This document shows, one piece after another, positions 25,086-32,146 of a stretch of DNA of 64,000 bases (the first letter of the stretch is position 1; every line of letters begins with the position of its first letter). Location of the stretch: positions 106,552 to 170,551 of the forward strand of contig NZ_JAGGOS010000046.1 in assembly GCF_018614205.1 (NCBI RefSeq), given 5' to 3'. The notes under the pieces were generated by a model. It did not search any database. It saw only the letters and a program-made list of their open reading frames with translations, and was not told the origin of the DNA. A program made the translations under genes and the position numbers. Origin of the DNA: Streptomyces sp. ISL-36. GTDB taxonomy: Bacteria > Actinomycetota > Actinomycetes > Streptomycetales > Streptomycetaceae.

Positions 25086-25192
25086 TGCAGCGAGCCGTCT
25101 CTTTCGGCTGTAGGTGGATGGCGCGACGGAGGAGAACCCGTCCGTCGGCCGGTTTTCAGGAATCGCGGTTCAATTCCCGTGGCGATGCGGGG

Positions 25193-25777
25193 TCACGGGG
25201 TCTGGACGACCTTGCGCGGCAGCTCGCCGTCGGTGTCGATCAGGCGCAGGATCTCGGCGGAGTCGACGACCGTCGCGCAGTAGCCGGCCAGCCAGTCCAG
25301 GGCGCGGACCTTGTCGGCCTCCTTGGCGGAGACGACGCAGTCGCTGGGGACGTAGACGTTGTAGCCGCGGAAGAACGCGTCGGCGGCGGTGGTCTGGACG
25401 CAGATCTGGCCCTGCATGCCCGTCACCAGGACCGTGTCGACACCCAGCGCCTGCAGGCGCTCGTGCAGGTCGGTCTCGTAGAAGCCGCTGTCCTTGTTCT
25501 TCTCGACGAGGATGTCGGTGTCCTCCAGGAAGACCGGCAGGATCTCGGCGCCCTGGCTGCCCTTCTGCGAGGGCACGCGGCCGTTGTGGAGCTCCACGTT
25601 CGGGTCGTCGGGCAGGTTGATCAGCTGCAGGTGCACGATGTGGTGGCCACGCTTGCGCATCTCGTGGAGGAAGCCGGAGAAGGCCGGCGTGGCCTCGGTG
25701 ACGGCGTCGATGCGCTCCTGGTTCTTGTGGACCATGTCGTACTGGAGGTCGTTGGTGAGAACAGCGATCTTGCTCAT
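25193..25777 (-). CDS. Isochorismatase-family cysteine hydrolase
   Basis: 194 residues. The family triad is visible: Asp in AVLTNDLQYDM near the N-terminus, Lys in LVEKNKDSGFYETDL, and the nucleophile Cys in TGMQGQICVQTTAADAF. The family includes nicotinamidase, N-carbamoylsarcosine amidase and isochorismatase; the lack of an acyl-carrier domain and the GQICVQTT loop favour an amidase-like hydrolase. Substrate unknown. A role on a carbamoyl, ureido or amide intermediate would fit the HypE/HypF neighbours, but this is inference. ATG with AGGAG six bases upstream; 107 bases separate it from HypE. It has its own long upstream region with one 16-bp dyad and a tandem array, so it may start a transcription unit. 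Confidence 0.88.
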   Translation of the reverse strand: MSKIAVLTNDLQYDMVHKNQERIDAVTEATPAFSGFLHEMRKRGHHIVHLQLINLPDDPNVELHNGRVPSQKGSQGAEILPVFLEDTDILVEKNKDSGFYETDLHERLQALGVDTVLVTGMQGQICVQTTAADAFFRGYNVYVPSDCVVSAKEADKVRALDWLAGYCATVVDSAEILRLIDTDGELPRKVVQTP

Positions 25778-25878
25778 TCGTATCTCCTCGAAAAGCGAGC
25801 GTGGATTCCTCGCGGAGCGTCGCCGCGAGGCGCATTCCATGGGCCGAAGAATCTCCCGGAAACCGTGTCCGGAAGTAG

Positions 25879-25894
25879 TCGGGGAAACCCCCGA
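25879..25894 (-). promoter_or_regulatory. 16-bp dyad operator candidate, site A
   Basis: Matches TCRGGRGNNNYCCCGA, here on the minus strand TCGGGGGTTTCCCCGA, with flanking GTC/GAC extending the symmetry. It lies about 102 bases upstream of the isochorismatase ATG. GATTCT, about 25 bases past the site in the direction of transcription, could be a -10 element. Confidence 0.6.
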
Positions 25895-25953
25895 CAGCCA
25901 CCACCCGGAGGGGTGGGGAAAACCATCGGAAGACGCGATTCCGGCCGGTGACG

Positions 25954-26042
25954 CGGTGCGGCCGAAGAGGCGCGTACGGCCGAAGAAGTGCGTACGGCCG
26001 AAGAAGTGCGTACGGCCGAAGAAGTGCGTACGGCGAAGAAGC
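25954..26042. repeat. 18-bp tandem array between C-domain and isochorismatase genes
   Basis: Three exact copies of GCGTACGGCCGAAGAAGT (25972-25989, 25990-26007, 26008-26025) are flanked by one degenerate copy on each side. The array is noncoding, running from just after the C-domain stop toward site A. Each unit carries the palindrome CGTACG. Function unknown; it may be slippage-born or bind a protein. Confidence 0.9.
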
Positions 26043-26045
26043 GGT

Positions 26046-27446
26046 TCAGCCGAAGACGCGGTTCTCCGGAGTCCGCACCATTTCGGCCAGGAGGCCGTGG
26101 TATTCCCGCATCAGTTCCTCGATGCGGCCGGCCGTGAACTGCTCGGTGCGGTAGAGCACGATGCAGTGGGCGCGCTCGGCGTCGTACCGGAGCCGGATGT
26201 TGAGGGGTCGCAGCACGTGCTGGCGCTCCGGCACGACCGGCTCCATCCGCAGGTCCCCGAGGGTGTCCGGGGTGTCGAACTCCTCCTCGGCGGTGAACTG
26301 CACATGGAACAGCCGGGCGAGCAGCCCCGGGTCCGGCAGGTGCGGCTCCAGTAGGTGCGGCGGCAGGTCGTGGTGGGCGAAGTCGGCGGCGGTGCCGGCC
26401 TTGATCCGCTCCAGCAGCTCGTGGAGCGTCGGATCGTCGCGGAGACCGGTACGGACGATCACGTCGTTGGAGAAGTCCGCGACGAGGTCCCGTACGTCGC
26501 TGGTGTCCCGGAACGAGATCGGCGCCCGTACGCAGATGTCCGCCTGGCCCGAGCGGCGGGCGAGCAGCGCCGTGAAGGCGGCCAGGCCCACCGTGTAGAG
26601 CGTGGTGGAGCGCTCCTTGGCGAGCCGCCGGATCGCCGCGTACAGCTCGTCGGGCATGGGTACGTCGATGCCGGTGCCCCGCTGGGAGGGGACCGGCGGC
26701 AGCTCCAGGTCGGCCGGCAGCACGGCGGGCTCGGCGCCGGCCAGCCGCTCCACCCAGTAGGCGATCAATTCGGCCCCTCGCGGCCCGTCGAGCCGCTCCC
26801 GGTGCCAGGCGGCGAAGTCGGCGAACTGCACGCGCAGCGGCTCCAGCGGGGCCGGTACGCCCGCGGTCGCGGCGACGTAGCAGGCGCCGAGATCACGCAC
26901 GACGACCTCGACCGTCCGCGCGTCCCCGATGATGTGGTGCACCATCAGGAAGACGATGTGGTCGTCCGCGCCGAGACGGAGCAGCTTCAGCCGGGCCAGC
27001 GGCCCGTGCTCCAGGTCGAAGGGCCGGTCGCCCTCCTTCCACACGAACGCACCGAAGTCCGCCGGGTCGGTCAGCTCCGTCAGCTCCACCGGAAGGCGCA
27101 GCTCGGGAACGACCACCTGCGTCAGGACGCCCGCTTCGACCCGCAGCGAGCTGCGGAGCGTCTCGTGCCGGGCCACGACCGCGTTCCACGCCTCTTCCAG
27201 CGCCGCGACGTCCAGCGCCCCGTACAGGCGCACGGCGGCCAGGATCGCCGGGGCGGGGCCGCTGCTCCCCGCGAGCCCCCGCCACATGCCCTCCTGGGTC
27301 ACCGCGGCCCGGAACCTCAACTCCCCCGCCGGGCGCGGAAGCACCCGTATGCCCTCGGCGGCCGCTCCCCGGCGGCGGCGCAGCAGCGCCGCCTCCAGGC
27401 GGGCGCGGGCCGCCGGATCCGTCCTGTCCACCTGTGTTCCCGTCAT
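26046..27446 (-). CDS. Stand-alone NRPS condensation domain
   Basis: 466 residues consisting of a single C domain with no A or T domain. The active-site motif near residue 170 reads HHIIGDART, that is HHxxxDA instead of HHxxxDG; the second His and the Asp are kept, so catalysis is plausible. YGALDVAALEEAWNAVVARHETLRSSL and FADFAAWHRERLDGPRG are typical C-domain blocks. It may join the trans-loaded Thr unit to the chain, or release the chain onto a free amine. The ATG at 27446 has a weak ribosome site. One 16-bp dyad (site B) lies 38 bases upstream, so the gene may have its own promoter. It starts 63 bases after the A-T gene stop. Confidence 0.92.
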   Translation of the reverse strand: MTGTQVDRTDPAARARLEAALLRRRRGAAAEGIRVLPRPAGELRFRAAVTQEGMWRGLAGSSGPAPAILAAVRLYGALDVAALEEAWNAVVARHETLRSSLRVEAGVLTQVVVPELRLPVELTELTDPADFGAFVWKEGDRPFDLEHGPLARLKLLRLGADDHIVFLMVHHIIGDARTVEVVVRDLGACYVAATAGVPAPLEPLRVQFADFAAWHRERLDGPRGAELIAYWVERLAGAEPAVLPADLELPPVPSQRGTGIDVPMPDELYAAIRRLAKERSTTLYTVGLAAFTALLARRSGQADICVRAPISFRDTSDVRDLVADFSNDVIVRTGLRDDPTLHELLERIKAGTAADFAHHDLPPHLLEPHLPDPGLLARLFHVQFTAEEEFDTPDTLGDLRMEPVVPERQHVLRPLNIRLRYDAERAHCIVLYRTEQFTAGRIEELMREYHGLLAEMVRTPENRVFG

Positions 27447-27483
27447 ACGTCGATGGGACCAACACGGGGGTGCCGCGGGGCAG

Positions 27484-27499
27484 TCAGGAGGATCCCCGA
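27484..27499. promoter_or_regulatory. 16-bp dyad operator candidate, site B
   Basis: TCAGGAGGATCCCCGA, matching TCRGGRGNNNYCCCGA. It lies in the 63-base gap between the Thr A-T stop and the C-domain ATG, 38 bases before that ATG. A clear -10 element is not visible, so it could regulate an internal promoter or be a weaker site. Confidence 0.55.
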
Positions 27500-27509
27500 C
27501 CCGTCGGCC

Positions 27510-30479
27510 TCAGCTCCCGGCGGCGAACCGGGCGACCGCGGCGGGGGTGCGCAGCCGGTACACCTCGCGGACCCCGACCACGAGGTCCCGGTCCTTGAGC
27601 AGCCGGACGATCCGGAGGGCGAGGAGCGAGTTGCCGCCGAGGTGGAAGAAGTCGTCGTCCGGGCCGACTTCGGCGTGGAACAGCTCGCGCCAGACGGCGA
27701 GCACACCGTCGAGCGCCGGATCACCGGGGGCGGCCGGTACGTCGGGTGTGACGGGTACGGCGGGTACGGCGGATACGGCGGATACGGCGGGTACGGCAGG
27801 CCCTGCGGGGGCTTCTGAGGCTTCCGGGGCGGTGGGGCCTTCCGGGGCGGTGGGGGCCGCGTGGGGCTTGGGAGCGTGGAGCTCGGTTGCGTGGGCCGCT
27901 CCCGCGGGAGTGGTCTCCGGGGCGGGCAGCCGGGCCGTGTCCACCTTCCCGTTGACGGTCAGCGGCAGCGCGTCCACGCGCGTCAGAGTCGTCGGCATCA
28001 TGTACTCCGGCAGCAGGCGCGCCGCGTGGCGCCGCACCTCCCCCGTGTCCGCGCCGTCGAGCACCGCGTACGCGTCCAGGCGGACCTCCCCGGAGGCGTC
28101 CCGCCCCAGGACGACCGCCGCCGCGACGACGGCCTCGTGGGTGAGGAGGACGTTCCTGATCTCGCCCAGCTCGATGCGGTAGCCCCGAACCTTCACCTGG
28201 TCGTCGAGGCGGCCCAGGTGCTCCAGCCGGCCGTCCGGGAGGAGGGCGCCCAGGTCACCGCTGAGGTAGAGGCGGCCGGTGCCGTCGGGGTCGTCGGGGT
28301 CCGGCACGAAGCGGCGGGCGGTCAGCTCGGGGCGGTTCAGATAGGCCAGGGCCACGCCGTCCCCGGCCACCGCGATCTCGCCGGGCGAGCCGGGCGGGAG
28401 CAGCCTGCCCCGGCCGTCCAGGACCCGTACCGACCAGCCGGGGATCGCGCGGCCGACCGAGCGGGACGCGGTCAGCGCCTCGGCACGGGTGACGGTCTGC
28501 GCGGTGACGTGCACGGTCGTCTCGGTGATGCCGAACATGTTGACCACCCGGCACGCGGACTCCGGATGCGCGTCGAACCAGGGGGTGAGCGACCGCGCGT
28601 CCAGCGGCTCCCCGCCGAAGATCACCAGCCGCACGTCCAGCGGGGCGGGCCGCGGCGCGCGCTCCAGTTCGAGGAGCCGGGCGAAGGCCGACGGCGTCTG
28701 GTTGAGGACGGTCACCCGCTCCTTGGAGAGCAGGTCACGGAAGTCCTCGGGGGAACGGCAGGTCCAGTAGGGGACGACGACGAGCCGGCCGCCGGTGAGG
28801 AGGCAGCCCCAGATCTCCCAGACCGAGAAGTCGAAGGCCGCCGAGTGGAACCACGACCAGACGTCGCCGGGGCCGAGACCGAAGTCGGTCTCGGTGGCGC
28901 TCAGCAGGTCGGAAACGTTGCGGTGGGGAACGACGACGCCCTTGGGGCGGCCGGTGGAACCGGAGGTGTAGATGACGTACGCGGGATCGTCCGGCCCTGC
29001 GCCGGTGACGGGCGGCTCCTCCGGCGCGTCGGCGGCCAGCCGGTGGAGGCGGGCGAGCGGCACGGCGGTGCCCTCCTCGAAGGGGGCGGCGCCGTCCGCG
29101 GTGTCGACCAGGACGACGTTCAGGCCCGCGTCCTGCGCGGTGGAGGCGAGGCGGTCGGCCGGACTTGTCGGGTCCAGCGGTACGTAGACGGCTCCGGCGG
29201 TCAGGACGGCGAGCAGCACCACGACCAGCTCCGCGCCCCGGTCCAGGCAGACGCCGACCCGGTCGCCGGGGGCGACCCCGAGCTCGCGCAGGGCGTGGGC
29301 CAGGCGGCCGGCCCGGCGGACCAGGCTGCGGTAGGTGACGGTGGTGTCGCCGTCGACCAGGGCGACGGCGTGCGGGTCGGCGGCGGCGCGCGCGAACACC
29401 TGCTCGTGCAGGGTCCCTCGGCGACGGACGGGGGTACGGGGGGTGGCGCCCAGGTCGAGGATGCGGCGCCGTTCGGCGGCGCCGATCACGTCCAGCTCTG
29501 CGAGCGGGCGGTCCTGGGCACCGGACGTCAGCTCGGCGTAGGCGGTGTGGAGTTGGCGCACCAGGGTCCCCGCCCGCCAGGTGGGGATCTGCTGCGGCCG
29601 GTACCAGGCGGTGGCGGTCGCCGAGCTCTCGGCGGTGTGCACGGTCAGGGCGTGGCGGGGGTCGAGCGGGGGCAGGTGGTGCGGATGCGGGTCCGTCCGG
29701 AGCGCGAAGCGCGTACCGCCGGTGTCGGGTGCGGTGCCGTCGGTGCCGGTGGCCGGTGTGGTGCCGGTGCCGCCCGCATCGGATGCGGGGTCGGCGTCGG
29801 TGGCCGGTGCGGTGGCAGTGCCGCCGGCATCGGGTGCGGTGCCGCCCGCATCGGATGCGGGGTCGGTGTCGGTGGCCGGTGCGGTGCCCCGTGCGTCCGT
29901 CGCGGTGTCGCCGGCCGGGCGCGGGGCGGCCGCGCGGGTCCGGTACTCCGCGACCGTACGGTCCTCGTCGGCCTCGCCCGGCAGGAGTGCGGTGTACGTC
30001 CCGTCCTCGTGGACGTCCAGGACCGGCCGCTCGGCGCCGCACGAGCGGGCCAGCACGAGCGCGAACGCGGCGGCCAGGTCGGCGGCCACTGTGGCGCCCG
30101 GCAGCTCGACGCGGAGGGCCGCGAGGGAGCCGTCGAGGGGCGCCGGGACGGGAAGCACCTCCGCCGAGCGGAGGTCACCGAGCAGCGCGGCGGCGACAGC
30201 GTCCAACGGACGGTCCCCGACGAGAACGAGGTCGCGCACACCGTCCGCGTACTCAAGGAGCACGGCCCTGACACCTGCTCCGCCGAGCGGCGCATGCAGC
30301 TCGGCGGCCCGGCGCCGCTCGGCCACAGAACCGTCCCACGCCCCGGCGACGGACTCCCTCCACAGCCGGACCCCGGCCGCAGCCCCTTCATCGGGAACGG
30401 CGCCCTCGGGCACCCGGTAGACGGCTCCGTGAGGGGACAACCCGCGCCCGACGGCGCCTCCGGCACGCTCCGATGACAC
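27510..30479 (-). CDS. NRPS A-T protein predicted to load Thr, with degenerate N-terminal C-like region
   Basis: 989 residues. The A domain (IYTSGSTGRPKGV near 505) gives the code DFWNIGMVHK, the classical Thr code, supported by FGITETTVHVT. The T domain has LGGNSLLAL near 948. About 330 residues precede the A domain; they look like a shortened condensation domain (LLEYADGVRDLVLVG, LVRQLHTAYAEL) but lack HHxxxDG, so they are probably inactive in condensation. A DNA repeat (about 29730-29905) in this part encodes DTDPASDAGGTAP-like units. GTG start with CAGGAG 5 bases away. Organisation resembles SyrB1, a free Thr A-T protein in syringomycin assembly, but no halogenase partner is seen. Confidence 0.93.
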   Translation of the reverse strand: MSSERAGGAVGRGLSPHGAVYRVPEGAVPDEGAAAGVRLWRESVAGAWDGSVAERRRAAELHAPLGGAGVRAVLLEYADGVRDLVLVGDRPLDAVAAALLGDLRSAEVLPVPAPLDGSLAALRVELPGATVAADLAAAFALVLARSCGAERPVLDVHEDGTYTALLPGEADEDRTVAEYRTRAAAPRPAGDTATDARGTAPATDTDPASDAGGTAPDAGGTATAPATDADPASDAGGTGTTPATGTDGTAPDTGGTRFALRTDPHPHHLPPLDPRHALTVHTAESSATATAWYRPQQIPTWRAGTLVRQLHTAYAELTSGAQDRPLAELDVIGAAERRRILDLGATPRTPVRRRGTLHEQVFARAAADPHAVALVDGDTTVTYRSLVRRAGRLAHALRELGVAPGDRVGVCLDRGAELVVVLLAVLTAGAVYVPLDPTSPADRLASTAQDAGLNVVLVDTADGAAPFEEGTAVPLARLHRLAADAPEEPPVTGAGPDDPAYVIYTSGSTGRPKGVVVPHRNVSDLLSATETDFGLGPGDVWSWFHSAAFDFSVWEIWGCLLTGGRLVVVPYWTCRSPEDFRDLLSKERVTVLNQTPSAFARLLELERAPRPAPLDVRLVIFGGEPLDARSLTPWFDAHPESACRVVNMFGITETTVHVTAQTVTRAEALTASRSVGRAIPGWSVRVLDGRGRLLPPGSPGEIAVAGDGVALAYLNRPELTARRFVPDPDDPDGTGRLYLSGDLGALLPDGRLEHLGRLDDQVKVRGYRIELGEIRNVLLTHEAVVAAAVVLGRDASGEVRLDAYAVLDGADTGEVRRHAARLLPEYMMPTTLTRVDALPLTVNGKVDTARLPAPETTPAGAAHATELHAPKPHAAPTAPEGPTAPEASEAPAGPAVPAVSAVSAVPAVPVTPDVPAAPGDPALDGVLAVWRELFHAEVGPDDDFFHLGGNSLLALRIVRLLKDRDLVVGVREVYRLRTPAAVARFAAGS

Positions 30480-30498
30480 GTCAACTCCTGAAGAACCT

Positions 30499-30567
30499 GG
30501 AAGGAAAGGGTGAGGGGGGAAGGGGGGAAGGGAGAAAGGGGGCAGCGGGAAGCGGGGGGAAGGAGGG
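30499..30567 (+). repeat. G-rich polypurine tract with G-quadruplex potential
   Basis: The plus strand is almost all purine with many G-runs of three or more separated by one to four bases (core about 30508-30542). It fills the gap between the SDR stop and the Thr A-T start on the template strand of the operon. It might affect transcription, or be neutral. Confidence 0.7.
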
Positions 30568-30583
30568 TGCCGGGGGCGGCGCG

Positions 30584-31414
30584 TCAGCGGATGCTGTAGC
30601 CGCCGTCGACCGTGACGACACTGCCCGTCGCCGAACGGGACTCGTCCGTGGCGAGCCACACCACCGCCCCGGCCACGTCCTCCGCCTCCACGAGGGCGTT
30701 CGTCGGCTGTTGGGTGAGGAAGGCCTCCTCGTGCTCCGCCGGGTCGAGGCCGATGCTGCGGCCGATCTCCGCGAGCATGCGGCCCTCGCCGTGGACCGTG
30801 TCGCGCACCGAGCCGGGGCAGACCGCGTTCACGCGGACGCGGTACGGCGCGTAGTCCAGGGCCGCGGCGCGGGTCAGGCCGATCAGCCCGTGCTTGGAGG
30901 CGACGTAACCGGCGAAGTTCCGGTAGCCGACCAGCCCCGCCGTGGAGGCGATGTTGACGATCGAGCCGGCCCGCCGCTCGACCATCCCCGGGCCGACCGC
31001 CTTCATCATCCGCCACGGCGCGTTGAGGTTGGAGTCCATCATCACGGCCCAGTCGGCCTCGCCGACCTCGTGCACGATCCGACCCGAAGGCCCGGCGATC
31101 CCGGCGTTGTTGACGAGGACGTCCACCTGCCCGAACCGGGCCGCGGCCTCGGTGACGACCCGCTCGGCCTCCTCCGCCCGGCGCACGTCGGCCTGCACGG
31201 TCAGGACGGCCGCCCCGCGCTCACGGCACATCCGCGCCGTGTGCTCCAGCTGGGCGGCCGACGCCATCGGATACGGCACCTCGGCCACCTCGGCGGCGAT
31301 GTCGACCAGCACCAGGGCGGCCTGCTCGGCGGCGAGTGCCAGCGCGCACGCCCGGCCGATGCCCCGTCCCGCGCCCGTGACGATCACGGTCCGGCCGGCC
31401 AGCCTGCCGGTCAC
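30584..31414 (-). CDS. SDR oxidoreductase with mycofactocin-type insertion
   Basis: 276 residues of short-chain dehydrogenase/reductase. NAD(P) motif VIVTGAGRGIGRACALAL, NNAG in VLVNNAGIAGPSG, and the active-site YVASKHG with Ser upstream in VNIASTAG. After the second beta strand an insertion reading VPYPMASAAQLEHTARM is present. Such an insertion is typical of SDRs whose nicotinamide cofactor stays bound and is re-oxidised through mycofactocin, so the enzyme may be coupled to that redox system; no mycofactocin genes are in this window. The GTG start overlaps the thioesterase stop (GTGA). Likely oxidises an alcohol on a monomer or the peptide. Confidence 0.9.
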   Translation of the reverse strand: MTGRLAGRTVIVTGAGRGIGRACALALAAEQAALVLVDIAAEVAEVPYPMASAAQLEHTARMCRERGAAVLTVQADVRRAEEAERVVTEAAARFGQVDVLVNNAGIAGPSGRIVHEVGEADWAVMMDSNLNAPWRMMKAVGPGMVERRAGSIVNIASTAGLVGYRNFAGYVASKHGLIGLTRAAALDYAPYRVRVNAVCPGSVRDTVHGEGRMLAEIGRSIGLDPAEHEEAFLTQQPTNALVEAEDVAGAVVWLATDESRSATGSVVTVDGGYSIR

Positions 31415-32118
31415 GAGGCCACTCCGGCCACCGTCGCCCCGGCCACGAGGTCCAGCAGCGCGGCCCACCCGTCGACCAGGTACATGTGCCCGCCGTCGAT
31501 CTCGGCCCGGGTGAACCCGGCCGAGGTGATCTCCCGCCATTCGGCGAGCTCGGCCGCCGACACCAGGTCGTCGGAGCGCCCGCGCACGGCCAGCACGGGC
31601 ACGTCGAGCGGTCCGGTGGCGGTGTGGCGGTAGTTCTCGTGCATCGCCACGTCGGTGCGGAGCGTGGGCAGCAGCAGCTCCCGCAGCTCGGGCTCGTCCA
31701 GGGCCGGGTGGCGGTAGCCCGCGATGTCGGCGACGCCGGCGACGAACTCGTCGTCGGGCAGCCCGGTGACCCGGCCGGCCCGCGGCGTGCCGGGCCGGTT
31801 GGACCCGCTCACCACCAGGGTCAGCGCGATGCCGGGCGCCTGCTCGGACAGCCGGCGGACGGTCTCGTAGGCGAGGAGCGCGCCGTAGCTGTGGCCGAAG
31901 ACGACCACGCGCTCGGCGTCGCCGATCTCGGCGCGCAGCTCGGGGACGATCGTGGCCATGAGGGAGTCCAGGTCGGTGCACTCCTCCTCCGCGAGGCGAC
32001 GCTCACGGCCCGGGAGTTGCACGGGGACGACCCGCAGGTCCTGGCGGTGTCCGAGCCAGGGGTGGAAGAAGCTGGCGCCCGCCCCGGCAGGGGGAAAGCA
32101 CAGTACGGGAGTAGACAT
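31411..32118 (-). CDS. Type II thioesterase (second copy)
   Basis: 235 residues. CFPPAGAGASFFHPW near the N-terminus, nucleophile elbow VFGHSYGALLAYE, and GGHMYLVDGW near the C-terminus define a TEII/RedJ-like alpha/beta hydrolase. It differs strongly from the one at 3.3-4.2 kb. Two TEII genes, with no TE domain fused to an NRPS, raise the possibility that one is an editing enzyme and the other acts in release or in shuttling an aminoacyl group between carrier proteins. Unlike SyrC-type aminoacyl transferases the nucleophile here is Ser. It follows the C-T gene by 28 bases with CTCTCCAGGA-derived ribosome site GGAGAGAG just before the ATG. Confidence 0.92.
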   Translation of the reverse strand: MSTPVLCFPPAGAGASFFHPWLGHRQDLRVVPVQLPGRERRLAEEECTDLDSLMATIVPELRAEIGDAERVVVFGHSYGALLAYETVRRLSEQAPGIALTLVVSGSNRPGTPRAGRVTGLPDDEFVAGVADIAGYRHPALDEPELRELLLPTLRTDVAMHENYRHTATGPLDVPVLAVRGRSDDLVSAAELAEWREITSAGFTRAEIDGGHMYLVDGWAALLDLVAGATVAGVAS

Positions 32119-32146
32119 CTCTCTCCAGGATTCGGTTCGGGGCGGT

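Noticed and set aside
25954..26042. CRISPR array
   Set aside because: Units are 18 bases with no unique spacers, and no cas genes are present; the same applies to the 16-bp array at 44965.
31411..32118. SyrC-like aminoacyl transferase
   Set aside because: The nucleophile elbow is GHSYG with Ser, and the protein has normal TEII motifs and length.
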